This document shows positions 13,601 through 28,600 of a stretch of DNA of 64,000 nucleotides, piece by piece. Source of the DNA: Cyanoderma ruficeps (lineage: Eukaryota > Chordata > Aves > Passeriformes > Timaliidae). Both the position numbers and the translations under genes were made by a program. The stretch is from positions 14,326,918 to 14,390,917 of the forward strand of contig VZDJ01000594.1 in NCBI GenBank assembly GCA_008694505.1, written 5' to 3'. The notes beneath the pieces were generated by a model that had not been told where the DNA came from, made no database searches, and was given only the letters and a program-made list of their open reading frames with translations. How positions within the stretch are numbered: position 1 is the stretch's first letter; the number at the start of each line of letters is the position of its first letter.

Positions 13601-16600
13601 GCTCCCAAATTTCCACAGGATTGCTGATGTGTCTTCTGTAACCTAGGAACTTACAGTTTTAGGAATTTAAAGCCTTTCTGGTTTGAAAAGACTGACTTTT
13701 TTTCAGAATTTGTTTTTCCCCAATTCCTAAAATTAAACAACAGCAAATATTTCCTTTAAGCAGTAATATAGTTTTGATCCTTGACATTTCCAAATTGCTT
13801 TCTGAACATTTACTAACTTTGTATGGTTCATACCAGAGTTTTCTAGAGAAGCTTTTCAGATTGATTGCTGTTCTTGTGAAAGGATCTAGACCTTTGCTTC
13901 TAAAAGGCAAAGCATCATTGAAAAGCCATGGAAATAATGTAATTCCAATAGCCATGTGTTATTGCTTTGTTGAATTGATTCTAGCTTAAGCTATATATTG
14001 GTTTCACTTCAGGGTCAGCCACTCAGTCACAGTTTGGGGGCTTTTGGAAAAAGAATAACAAAAAATTCTGCATGTGCAGGACAGTAGAGAAGCCACCTTG
14101 TATCTGTAAAGCATTTATTTTTTGTCAGAAAGAACTGAAGTTCAGCCTTGTTGTGCTTCCACACTATCCTTCGAGTTACAGTTAGGATTTGTCCAGCTCA
14201 CATCTTATTTAGCAATATCAAATGAAGAAAACAGACATTCGTGACAAAAGACTCTGGAACGTTCTCTGGTTTGGTATTGCCTGGCCCCTGAGTTTAGCTT
14301 TCTAATCACAGCACTCAGCCTACAGTTTTTAAAGAAATAGTGAAAAATGTGATTCCAAATTCCACGCTGAGAAATTTTGACCAAGCTTTCAAATGACACA
14401 TGCAAAGTCTATTTTAGTGATTGCCATACTTACTCCTACTTCCACAGGAAAATAGTTACAATCACTCAGGGACAAACGTGGCTGTGCTGAGAAATCTCAG
14501 CCAAACCCAGCAGGCTTTAAAATAGCTGCGTCTGTTGTATTCTGAGACAAAACTTCTAGGAAGTTAAGCTGATTTCCAGCATCAAGAGACTAAACTTCGC
14601 TTTTTTATCGCAGAATGCTCATAAACTTTTGAAATACCCACAAATTTTAATGGTAAATCCACTTTAAAAAGATCTCAAGTAAGTAAATATGACTTCAGAG
14701 CTGCATTCGATTATCCATTTTAAGTGATTTTAAGTTGGAAAAATACATACATTTTTAAATTTCTATCATTTTTTAAGTCATAAATATTCAGAGTTGGGTA
14801 ATGCCTTAATTATATCACATCACAGTCTCTGGAAGGTGTGGAAGAAAACAAGACAGCATAGCCAGTTCTGTTGCTGTTCATCATAACCCTTTTCTGCCAT
14901 GATATATTGGTTTAAATCTATTTCATCATGCTTTAATATAAAATTACTTAAATAGAAGATAAAAATTATACACAATTCCTTGGAAACTGAAAGATCCCAT
15001 ATTAGCACAACACAATTCTATTTATGCTTTCTGTTAAAAGTTATAATCAGAGAAGGCCTGTACACAATAAGTGTGGGTCAGCAGCTTTTCTACCCAGAAA
15101 TAGATGTTCTTTTAAAAATAACTCTACAATATTCCTTTACAGTACAGCTGTAGAATTTTGTCCTCAGTAAGGCAGACAAATTATTTGCATTAAATTTTAA
15201 AATTTTCATTGTTTTGCTTTTAATGAGAACACTTAAAAGGAAACAGACTCAGTTCTCGGGAATCCATCTGCTTGTGAAACAGCAGCTATTTCAAAGCTAT
15301 TTGTTACATCGGAAAGGTTCTAGAGAAATTCTGCTGCAAACCAGAGAAGGGAATTTAGAGGAAAATGTCTTTTTTCCCCCCATATAAAAATCCATAGTCA
15401 CAAGGGGGTTTAATTCAGTAGACATAATACAAATCATATATTGGAACATTACCCAAGCTGGTGTACACAGAGGAAAAGGTAATCTATTTCCATGGCCACA
15501 AGCACCCTCCCCTATGGTTTATAGATATCTAGGTATAATTAAGATGCAGAGAAATTGGCAATCCTTCACTCTTGGGCAGCTGTCCTCCACAGTAACGTTT
15601 AAATTATCATGTTGAAGATTTAAACTATGGAGACCATTTCAAATATCTGCACTTGCTGCCCACATCATGCTAATACACCCTCTGAAACATCCCTCTGTAT
15701 CTACCTGGTCACCAGCTGCCAAGTGACAAAATGGGAACAGAGCAGAACTGCACTTGGATCAGGAGACATCCCAGTGGCTGCAGAACCACTGGGGGAATGT
15801 GAGGGACCATGACAGCTCCCCTTGGCCAGAGAGGGGTGGGTAGAGAGGAAGAAACAAAGAAGGATGTACACCACACATGAAACACACCTTTCTCTCTCCC
15901 CAGTTACTTTCCCAGCTTTGGGACAGGAAGCTGGTTTTGCTCCTCTTGGGTCTTTTGAGGCAGATTGATCAACCTGCTCAATAGAAGAGCTGACTTGGCA
16001 GATTCAAAATGTTACTGAGTTCTTAAGCTAAATAGGCCATCAGGGAGATATATGGGAAATGAAGACAGCAAGAGCATTATTTCTAAAGTAAAATGTCTTT
16101 TGGATTCTACCTGGAATAAAAGGCAGACAGATTCTCTGAAAAGTACAGAAGAAAATAGCCAGTTACCACCTGAGTGCTTATTTTTTAAAAGGGATACTTT
16201 TTCTTACCTTCTTTATTTTATTTTGAATAAAGGTTTGTTCACCAGAAGAATTTATTATTGCCAATCCACCACGAAGCCAGCTGCAGACAAACTTACAGGT
16301 TTCCCATTCTGCAGGGCTGACATGGAAAAGATATTCTGCTCCTTGATAATATGACCAGGGCAGTTCTAGAAAGTGAGCAAAAGAGTCAGTGATGTGCAGG
16401 GGTAAAAAACTAATTTTAAGTTTCATCTTTTTTTAACCCCATGGCCTGCCTGCAGCCCCATGTCAGAGGACAAATATGCCACAAGGAACAGCAGAACTAT
16501 ATTTAACGTATCAATTTGTGGTGACAAAAAATGGACTATGAGGGGTTTTTTTCCTAATACTCTATCCCCTGAGACTGCAGTAATATTAAGAGAGTTGTCC

Positions 16601-19600
16601 AGGATTAACAGCAGGGAAATTTTAATGTGATGGGCAGGTTATCAAAGTGTGCTTATTACTGGCAATGTTCCTTAACCCAACCAAAGCAGTATCTAATGCT
16701 CTGGTGCTCCTAAATAATAGTGGCAGATTTGATCTGTAACAAGAAGTTCCTACAGAGTTCCTTACTGTAAATTTTCAACTTAGAATATTTTAGTTATTTT
16801 ATTTTTAACAAAGGATTAAATTGTATTTCCAAGCTATATTGTTTCAAAATGAAAAAAAAGAAAATATTTTCATACCAGTTGTGTACCAAACTGGACTCAT
16901 TGGTTTGACACCTGAAAAAAAAAAAAAACCCAACCAAAAATCATTAAGAATATTGCTATTCTTTTTCAAGAAGAAAAAAAAGGGGTTAAATGTGAAATAT
17001 AATAAAATAATTGCCACACTCACTAAAAACATTTACAGCAGTTTTTATGAATAACAACTTTGAATGAGTATTTCTAACTAACTGGTAATCTTGCTACACA
17101 TTTTTAAACTGACTGTTTCACATAAGATCTGCTAACTGGACAACAAATGTAAGTGGAATAACCCATTTGGCTTTGCCATGATTTCATGCAGAAGACCAGT
17201 GAGAACTTCAGAGATGGCTAAAAAAAGACCTCGAGATATCTTTTTCCTTATCTCTACTGAGTTACATGTAATGTGTATAACAGACTGCATGTTAAATAAC
17301 ATTTCACCTTTTGGTATTTTGCATATCCATTCACGCTTTTCCTTGCAATGTGCTGGAAAGACTGTTCTGTTTACTTTGAACACACCACAGTTTCTTGAGT
17401 CATCTTCAACATACTTGTCCTCCAAAAATGAAGATACAACCTGAAAACAGCACATTCAAAGTCTTTCACCAACAACCCAAGATGAAGCATTTAAAAACCT
17501 CATCATGGAGGAAAATGAAGGATTTAGACATGGCTATACAACAAGAACATCTAAACAACAGCTAGAGGACCACCTAAATTGTGATGGTAAAATATAAATA
17601 ATAGGTCCATAGCGATGTTCTCCCAATGTCCTGTCCAACTCACTTATATCAGACTCCTCCTTCATAAAAATAAATGAATAGCTATGAAACCTAACAACTT
17701 TTTGACATGATTAACAGCAGTTTCCCATGTCTAAAAGCCTTTGCCTTGGTTCAACATATGCTCAGAAATGACTTGAAAGGTTACTGGAATACAGAGTAAA
17801 CAGAGACTTACAGGTGTTCTGTCAGACCACTGCCACGTCCCTCCAGAAAGTGCATTTCTTTTATTAAATCCAATCCAGAACTGTCTCTCTTCTGTTCTGT
17901 AACAGAAACAAAGAAAATAACACTTCTCATGCACATTTTCTTTCCCCATTTCAGAAATAATTTTTAATAATACACATATTAATTTCTCCTCAAATTCAAT
18001 ATACAATTCCATAATACATTTCTTAATGTTTTAGTATCCTTGAAGTAGGCTCTTGCTTTCCTACTAAAACATTAGATTGTATTTTACGAAATGAAAACAT
18101 TTAAAATAGGATTGAAATGGTTCAACCTCCATTTCAACGAGGAATATTAACACACAAAACCACCACTTTGACAACAACAGCTGCTCAATGTTTACCACAA
18201 AGATCACCTTCAAAAAGAATCATATTGCAAAGTTGCTGATGTATTTCACCCATTTTTAAGTTCACGTTAGAGTACAGACTCCTTTGGACACTAGTAAAAA
18301 GGATGGAATAATGTAAATTGCAGATTTGTATGATTAATATTGTTGGTATTAAAAGTATATTTACCTATCAAAAATTGTATATAATAGATTGTTTAAAAAT
18401 ATCTCCTCATAGATGTGGCTAAAACTAGCAAGATGTGCTCCAAAATCTTGACATAATGCTTCTGCTTCATCCCATGTTCTTCTCATCAGAACTTTTTCAT
18501 TGTGAAATATCTGCAATAAAATAAACATTGTCATAAATGTAGTTGATTTTAGAGAGCAGCTTGTCTGGAAACCCATAAAAATCAAATATTAGTCACAGTT
18601 TTTCCAAACCAAAGCCATGTATATTCCAAGCATAACTCTGATTCTTAGTACTTAAACTCACTTTTAAATGCAGTGCAGGATGGTAACAGGAAACTTTTGT
18701 TTGTTGAGTGAAAGAAGTAATGCATCATCAAAAACGTTTTAGGAACAGCAAATCCCTAAGCTGGTGTAGAATCAGGAAAACTCAAAGCAAGTATGACATG
18801 TACCTTGTAGCAGTTGAGCAGATTAGGTTCTGACTCCCATCCAAAATAGCAGGAACTCAAATATTTTTGAAAAGTAAGTTCAGGTTCTTCATAAGAATTG
18901 ACTTTTTGCTTGCACAACGACATTGCTTTGAAGTTCTTACAGTTTTTCACCTCCCAATAGCCAACAGGGTGCTGGCCTCGCATAACCACACATCCTCCAG
19001 AATGCCCTAGACATGGGAATAATGTTGAATATTAGAATAAAACACCTGAATTTTGTGATTTTTTTTGGTCGAGTGGCTGTTTTATTGTCATAAGTTTCTG
19101 AATAAAACCTTAATGAACTTACAAAACTAGCAACTTTGTCAGCAGCCAGTTTATAAACCTGTCTTAGGGCTGACTTGAGCTTGTAAAATGAACCACAGCA
19201 AATAGTTCCTCTCACAAAATGCAGGCGAAGAACTGCAATTAAAAACATTACTTTTGCAAAATGCAGTAGTAAAGCAATAAATGTAGAGTCCAAATCAGAG
19301 AGCTGTTATTGAAGTGGAGTATCTTTATAATTATGTCTCTATTTTCAGGTATTGCTTAGTGGCTTACGTTTCAAAGATTGAGCAGCTATTTGATTTTTTC
19401 ACTTTTTGTTTCCTTGGAATGTTTTCCTTGGAATTACTCTAAAACAAATTAGATCAAACTAAAGAGGAAGAAGAAGAAACCTCCACACAGTGTTGTTAGT
19501 CACAGAAATGTATCTGGCAACCTCTGGCCTATTTTTCATATAAAATGCAAATTTCCAACTGTGACTGTTACCAAATAAAATATATGACTTTTCTAGGACC

Positions 19601-22600
19601 TTTTGCTGGGAGTCTTAGGAAGCCCTTGAAATTTTCATAAAGAAATGGATGGAAAACATCAAGTCTGGTCTTTGACGGTTTTTAAAAAATGGAATGTATA
19701 CAACAAACACATTATAGTTCATAAAGGAATGTATGAAAAGAAAAATTTCACAGGAAAAGAAGAATTTCAGGGATTAGCTGTATCTGTAAGGAGGGCCCGA
19801 CCATGGGCAACTTCAGGTTATGGAGCCAACAGCAGAGGTAAATTTACCTCTCTGCTGTCTTGGCCAGGCAGGGAGGAAAGGACTGAACCCTTTAGTCCCT
19901 GCTAAGCCACTGGTGCCATGGAGAAGAGAGGACACTCTTCAGTTTCCATTTCCAAGCCATTGCTTTTTTTACCAGCATGCTACTCACGTGGCTGGTACTT
20001 GTTCCAGTTTGTGTAGCTCACGGAGTGATTCTTTCCTCCTGGACTTAGCCAAAAGTATTCTCCCGTGTTGTTAAGGTCCTGCAATCCTATCCAGAAATAT
20101 GTTCTCTCAGATTTTGCCATGCTGAGGATCATGCTGTTGATAAAAGCTTGTTCAAACCTTAATAAAATAATCAAGATAAAGTTTTTAGAATAAAATAGGT
20201 AAATCGGTATCTCAGTGAATAGCTCTCATGAAATAATTTAAGTTATCTCAGAAGACAAAAATATAACAGAGGTATGTAATTTTCTTTACAGAATGCTGTG
20301 GAGGACTTGAGGTGATGCCCTAAGCTTTAGCCAGCACAAGTCTGTAGAACAAACCACAGGTTTTTCCTATTTTTTTCAGCACTTGAGCATATAAAAGAAA
20401 CACTAGAATCGGATCTTATAGCCTCAATGCTTGAATCACCAGATGGAAAGACAGAATGTATTAATGATGCACAAATAAAAACAAGAAAATCCTTGTATGA
20501 AGGGAAAAAGTTAATAGGCTCTGAGAAGACTCTAGAAAAATAGAAAAGAAAAATCTCTGCACAGAAGTGTCCTACTGAAACCAGCAGACAGACAAACCAG
20601 CACTAACAAACCAGATCTGAAGGACTCAAAGCACCAGCTGAACTGACTACAAAGAAACACTTTTTTCTTCTCTGAATTCTTCAGTAAAGTTATGTAAGAG
20701 ATACACACCTTTTGCAAGTTATAACTGTTGTGCATAATAATCAAATTTTCACTTAAATGCAATTAGTTCTGATATAACTGATAAAGGATTAAACAAAAAT
20801 GTTTCAGTTTATGAGCATATTTAATCAGTTGACTGAAAATTATACAGCAAAGAAGTTTTCCACTCCGATGAAGACTCATCTGACTTTCTGGTTTCACAAA
20901 CTCTGAAAAGAATGGCTAAATATAAGGATGACATTAATGTAAAAACCAGAATGTATCTGTAACACTGTGAGTGACTCAGAACTTGTATTTAATTTTCATT
21001 TCCACCGCACGTTCTCTTTTTATGTCTACTCTCCTTCCTCTACAACTTACAATCTAATCAACATTTTAGGATCAGTAACTGAAAAGTTTTTGCAGTTTTC
21101 ACTCCAGAACAACAAACCATTAAACTAACATGCTTTTGCTACTCCTTGCTACTGTTGCTAACTGGAACTGGGAGCTAACATCATAATGGGTGATGGCTAC
21201 ACTGAGATGTGAACAAATAAAACAAAGCAGAAAAAGACAAAAAACATGATTCTAATGATGAGCAGCACACCCCCAGCTCCCTGCCACATTTGAGCTGCCA
21301 ATACTCAGCTACAAGAATTTGTCCTTTATTCCCCCTGAAGGGACCTTTGTCACACTGCACCTCAGTGCTGCATGCCCTGTGCACAATCCTGAAACCACCA
21401 GGCAGGGCAAATTCCCATTGATGTAAATCCTTATGTAGGGCAGCCAGTGTTTTCCTAAAAGACATACCTACTATTTATCTGATTGCTGGGGGTTACTTCC
21501 CCTGGTCTAAAGGGAGCAGACATTTCCTCCTTATATTTTTGGGGTTTGGGGCTTTTTTGGTTGTTCGAGTTTTTTTTAACAATAAATATGTAGCAGTTAA
21601 AATATCGTAATTTATCTATTTGTATGTCAAACTTCAATGGAAAGCCAACATAAAGGGTAAATAACAAAGAGAGCAGAGAAAACCCAAGGATCTGGACACC
21701 TACAGAGGAGAAAGCTCTTAGTAAAGCTGGAAAAGAGGCAAAATAAGAACAAGGCATGGGAAAACAGCAACAAATGCTTTCAAACATTTACTCTCTTACC
21801 CTATTTGCTGAAATCACATAAAATGAATACATAAATGGAATCATTTATAAAACATTATATGATTTGGATTAAATTCTTATATTTTTTCACTATAAAAATA
21901 ACAATGTTTTCATTTTTCAGTACATCTTCCAAGTACACCAATAAAGGTTCTTAAAGATGTTACATAACCCTGCAGAAAGCATTTTCTTTCCATCTCTGCA
22001 TGCCCATGTGTGCACATTGCTACAAGTGTTTATTAGCCTAACAGTTGCTTTTTACTAAATTTATTTTCAATTAAAAAGTAAGGCAAAGCACACCTTTGAT
22101 TTTAGCTGATGTTAGTAATTATGCTCACCTCTCAAGCAATTATTATTTCACAATGGTAATATCTTTTGCCATGCAATGCCGTATAAAGTTAGAATAGCTC
22201 ATGTTAGAGGTATCTTCACACTGTCTGATAGGATTAACTACCTGTTTGTTACTGATACAAGTGCAGATGGGCAGAAATAACCACTGGAAGCATGTTCAAA
22301 ACTTCGAAGGGTACTGTCGATTTTGTAACAATATCCACCATGTCTTTCCCATCCCTTAAAAGAAATGAACATTATTTTATAGATTATTAATTATTGTATA
22401 GTTGTTAAAAACTTGTCCCGCTTTTGTACCTTCTGTCTGATGATCCCTGGCTTCCCTACAGATCTTTTCTTTCCTACCATGGTTGAAGAGCAGTTGCACT
22501 CAAGGTCACTGAAAATGTGGATATCAGATGAGCCAGAACCCTGTCAGTGGTCAGCCTGGCTCATTTCATCTCATCATTAGTCTTTTATTTCATACTATTC

Positions 22601-25600
22601 ACCCCTGGGTGTCCAAAAGACACCACCTGGACTGGGGTAAATTCTGCTGGTGTGAGTTCATGCAGCATACCTGCTCAGTCTTACGATTAAATGTTCAAAA
22701 TAAGGAAGAGAATAAAGAAATAATACACTCAGTCTTTTGATCAACTAAATGTAACTTTTTTCACATTAGAAAGAAAAAGACCAAAGCCAAGGCACTGTAA
22801 GAGGGCTCAGGAAATGCTTTTACAGGGTGTGAAACACCAAGAAGCAGAAACTAATCCTGAGTAGAAGTTGCCAGAGTGGATCAAAATACTTACGACCAGT
22901 GAGTGGCTCAATACGTTAGGAGTCAATCCCGTGGGGCACAGGATTGAGAAGCAGTTGAAGTGCTGTCAAACTGCTGACTACAGCTTGTCAAGAAAACCTT
23001 GATGCTCTGCACAGTTTTTACCCAGTCAGGACTGTGACAAACCTTTCTTGCACTAATAACACACAAAATTCTTGAGTGACAAAATAAATTGGCCCAAATG
23101 AAATAAATGCAGTCACCCTAAACTTCTGGAAATGTTAAGCTGGACTCAAGCAGTAATGTCCATAATGGTAGAACAAGAACTGTGGATCTGGACACTCTAC
23201 CTCTGGGGAAAGACTGCATCTGACCACAAACAGTTCAGCTTCAACCTTCTTATAATTCAACTGAAGTGGTTGCTTTTCTTCGTTTCCCAAGGAACAAGAC
23301 AGGAAATTTAAAAAAGGAATACAATGAGCTAAACAATAAAGCAGCTTAGAAAAGAGAGACTTTTTCCTCCACAGTTTTGAATATAACAGAAAATAAGTCT
23401 CCTCTTTCCACACTGTGAAAAGGAACGGATGGCCAATAAAGTCATACTTTAACACGCTTCCTTTTACTACCAGAACAGAGCCTAAATGCCTGAAAATATG
23501 ATCCAATGTCCTAGTTAGATAGCTGTCCTCTTTCCCATTTCTGTCTGAAAGCAAATGGAACTCTAACGTACGAGTGGAAGAGTTCACCCTCTGTGTCAAT
23601 GAAACTGATTGTTTTTCACCCTGACATTCCATTTCAATGTATGAAAACCATGTGTGGGATGAGGAATCATATAACAGCCATTATTTGCACAGATGGTGGA
23701 CAAAAGGGCTTCACTTTTGATCTAGAAAGAAATAGGAATTTGGGTCATAATTGCTGATGAAACAACAAGCCATGGAAGGCATCTTGTGAAGGTTTTTAAT
23801 CTTTTATTTTTAACATTAAAATTTAGTTTACCATTCTTTTAAAGCAAACAGTGAGATTTTTCCAAGCAAAACATGCATGTCTTTAATACGAAAAACTAAA
23901 ATTATCTCTCTATTTGCATCCATATGTTCTGCAGCTGTATTTAGAGGTTACCTATATAATTCTGTGTCATTAGTATAGTTTTAAAACAATCACAAACCCA
24001 CTTACCTCTGGACAACTTGATTCCAGTTCAGGAGACACACTATTAAATTCCCCTGCTTTTTTGCAGATATAGAAAGATTTGTCTTCACAGTTTTTAATCC
24101 TCCAATGTCCCTCCTAAGAAATAAAAGAGAGTACATTCCATATATATCCATATTCTCATCTATATCTATACAAATATTAGATCACACTCTCTCTTCCTCT
24201 TTTACCTCTTCACTAAAAAAAAGTAATTTTTCTCACTCCATTTACTTATCCTTAGATGGTCCATTTATTTCTACCAACACTGTCAGCAGGACATCTCAAA
24301 TCAATCACACAAATGGGTTTGTCTCTTTGGATCAGTCTTCAGGACGAAAAGCATCTTAATTAACTAATGCCATGGCCATGCCAGAGCACTTCTCTTTCTA
24401 GTTATTACAGTTCTTTGTAAGATTAATCCCTATATTTGAACAATCCTTACTCAAGACACTACAAACTTTGTATCATATAATTTTCATACATCTGCATATA
24501 CTGGACATGTATCAAAAACAATGCTCGAAAAATTTTATCTTGAACCTCCTTTTCCTTTGTATTTTACATTTTCATTCGTTTGTTTACACTTGCAAACTGA
24601 GTAAAATACAACTTTGGAATCTAAACCCCCAGTTGTTTCAAAGTCCTATTTTCTGCTTCCAATAGGAACACACTTTTCCCAGTCATTGTAATTGTCTTGG
24701 CCTTCCCCTAAGTCAAAGACTGCCACCTGGACCCACTACTGTAGAGAGAACAGAAACTCTTCTGGATACAGTTTTCACACTCAGACAAAACATACTTTGC
24801 AAAAAAAATTTAAAATTATAGTGCTACTTATGCAAGTCAGGTATTAGTGAGTTTAAGTACTGTTAATTGCAAAAGTAAAGTAGATGCATGATCACATTAC
24901 AAAAGAATTGACAGTGCCATGAGTACCAACAAGACAGGACGGTGTTGTTTTAACATTACTCCCTGTTTTACAACCCCTGACTCATCTGGTATCAATCTCC
25001 TGCTGTCAACTCCTACACTTTCATGTAGACCTTGACTCCCATGATTTTAAAAGACACTATAAATTCATAGATATTTACACAAAGATAATACAGGCACAGC
25101 TGACAGGTTTTCAAAACATGAATTTTAAACTTTCGAGACCAGAACTTCTGCAGCATAAATTATGATACACACTACTTGGATTTTAAATTACTTTATCAAA
25201 ATACCCACTCATATTTGTTCTCTTCCATTTGGCAGGCTTTATATATGCACCATTTTTTATTGAACATAAACTCAAAATCTATGATTAACTTTCTGTGCAT
25301 CAGCACTGCAGAATGCATTGGTTTCTAAAGGCCGCACTGCATTTATCATAACATGAATACATTAGGAATCAAAAAAACAAAGTCATACTCCAAGTCATGG
25401 TTTAAAAAAGTACACACAGCAAGAAACAAAATTATTATGAGCTAAACCAAAAGTGACTAATTCTTTTAAAAAGAAAACTTACAGGTCCTTGTGCTGAAAC
25501 ACAGAGTTGTCCTGTTCTTTGAAAGGTGTTAGGTTCTTGTCTGTGCCAGTTAGAGACTTTTACTGGGGTGCTATCTGACCACTCAAAAACAACAGGGGTG

Positions 25601-28600
25601 TTATTACTGTATAATCCAATCCATGTCTCTGTTACATTTTCTGTAAAAGAATGAGTGAGTTCAGATTTTAATGGTGAAGTGATAAAGCCTGTTTCTCCTT
25701 TAACAATTACCACCATTAAAAATTATTCATGGAATTTTCACTGGAATGTCCTTCTTTCAGGAAAAAATAAAAGTTGTATATACTTTAGGAAACCTTACTG
25801 ATGAGACTATGTTCTATTGCTCCTGAAAACAAAATCATTTCAAGAATAGAATCAACATACATAAGAATATGCTTTAAAATTCTAAAAAATACAAATTAAG
25901 AGCATATGCACTTTCTTGAAGTGCATGGGGCAGAAAAACTGACACGGAAGTGAAATATTTCTTCATTTCATTTTCCCTGGCATACTCAGCTTTAGGTTTC
26001 TCTGAAAGTTGTAGGGTTCAGTGACAGCACAGTTGTAGCCAGAAGTTGACAAATAGAGGAGACAAGGCTTGCATTTTGATCTAAAGTCCTATTTAGCCAG
26101 CTACTACAGGAGAAAAAGCACTCAGGCTTTCAGGCATGTAAGCCCTTCTCCTGAAGAGAAGCCTGAAGCAGGCTGGAGAGAAGCGCAGACTGAAGCTGAA
26201 TACAAGTTGAGAACAATTCCATCTATCCATTACAGCACCCCTGCAAATTTATAATCTATTGAGGGTCTTAATAGAGGTGAGGAAGATGGTGGAGCTTAAT
26301 CTCTGAATCTCCACGAGACACTGTGCCCCAGCTCTGTGAGAAAAATTCACAACCAAGCTCTACAGCTCTGCCAGCACACTGGTGTCAGTGGCAGGCAGAA
26401 AATATTCACTTTTCTTTGCTGCTGTTTTGACAACAAAAGTATTGGCAGTGCTGCATCAAAGAGCTTTTGTTCATTAAGTTCCTTGTGTAGTTGCGCTACC
26501 TCTTAGGACAATGTGAACTAGCAGAAATGCTTTGATACGCCCTGCTGATATCAAAGGGGACTCTGCCCTCATGGTAACAGTAGCAATTTTGCAGTGTGGA
26601 TCAGGCCAGCTTGCAAGCAAAAGATACACTGAATTGGTTTTGCGTCCAAGCACAACTCCAGGATAAGGTTGATGGCTGAATATTTTGCAACAGTTTGCAA
26701 GGAACCAGGCAAGAAAAGGAAAGGACAAAAGCTAGCATGTTTACTATGGCCTCACTGTGTCTGCTGCATGGACTCATATCTTTATTTTAAGAATAGTTAT
26801 TGAAAAAGATGACTGTATGCATTTTTAAGACTCCTAGAATGGGCACACAACATGATTTCTTTTTTTGCCAACATCATTTGGGTGTGCCATGTAATATAGT
26901 GCTTAGATGGGAACAATGTTAAAGAGCTGCGCAAAACAGCACCACAAAACGCTTGAAGAAACACCTGCACACAAACTCCCCAAACTCACCACCTTCAAGA
27001 AAGTTAAGGAGCAGCTCTTCATCTGCCATGGAGGATATACTAATGAGCCTGCTGTTTTCACTTTGGCATGAGAGAGAAGCATCGCTCCAGCTCTTCTCCT
27101 CTTTGTGAAGTCTGTAGCAGTTGCGATTGTGTGGGTACCAGCCAGCGTCACAACGAGTGGCATAATACTTCCATGCATCTTTAAATGAGCACACAAAGTT
27201 CATATACATGAGATAGTTGATACATGATTGCCAAGCTTATGCTATGTTCATAACATATTCAGAGATTTTTTTTTTTAGCCTTCAAATGCTGAAAACAGAG
27301 TTTTCCAAGATGACTTAAGGAGGCCAAAACACCCGTTTTATGAATCATCACCTACCAAGCAAACTGAAATTTCTTCCACTTTATTCAATGATTGAACCAT
27401 TTGGGCTGCTGGAATAGCCCAAACACTAATTCAGTTTAAAACACAGTTTATCTCCCTTATTACCTCTGAACCTGGTTCAAAGACAAAGCTTTTTCAGTTG
27501 CATTACCTACAGAAAATTTGGATTGTCTTTCCTTCTTGAAACAAGCTGCTCAAGTTTCTTTAAGTTACTAGGAAGGAGCTGAACCTAGGTAAGTAACTCC
27601 TACAAAACCAAAAATTTATGTTAGAATAAACTAAATTCTGTTTTTAACTTTCTCACAGAATAGTAGCCTGAGTCATTCTGTGCACTATATATCCTATACT
27701 CATTGTATAAACACTTGTAGTATATGTGCAACACTTTTTTGGTATATCAAAATACAGCACATCATAAAATCCCCTGCAAATTTTGTGCTGCATTTATACA
27801 GCTTCCTTCTCTGTGTGCCACTGGGGAATTCCAGTCACACTGAAAACCTATTTTGTAACTCATAAGTGTGGCTCTTATTGTATATTATAAAAGAGAATGA
27901 GCATTCTGATGGTGTAAGGAGTCAAGTAAATGCTATCTGTATTAAAATCATTTGTTCTAAGATTCTCCACATGTTTTCAAAGACTGAATTTAAACAGAAG
28001 AAAGTGTTATTACATCAGTTAAAGTAAACTGTATTCAACTTAAACTAGCAAAGCCACACATTTAGTGTGACCCTGTTCTGCTGGCTTTATAGTCAGGTCT
28101 TGCCCTCCTTGCACACCCACAAATAAGATATAGTAACACTGAGACACTTACCCAGAGCTTCATGCTCTGTCTTATTTAAATATTTTTTGCATATAAAAGG
28201 CAATCCAGATTCACATAGATAACTGTGCCAGCCATACTTCGATCTTGGATTAATCACTGCACAATGATTTTCTTTAAAATGTTTATCAGAGATATCTGCA
28301 AACACATTTTTGAGAAGCACAAAATTACGAAAAAATAGTTCTTAGTTGTAAAATGGTGTTATAAGGTTGTCTGCAACTACTTGAATTAACATATACACAT
28401 TCCAGCACATCCAAACTTCTAGTAATATTATACCAGGACTATGGACAGTTGAACATTTACCATGAGTTACATGTGTGCCAATGCCTCCTTGGCTGCTGCT
28501 CTCAGATGAGAGGCTGAAGCAAGCTTGTGTGTCTATAACTGCTGGTTGACAGACTTCAAAACGTAGCAAACCAAGTCACAAAACATATGTTAATGTGCTA

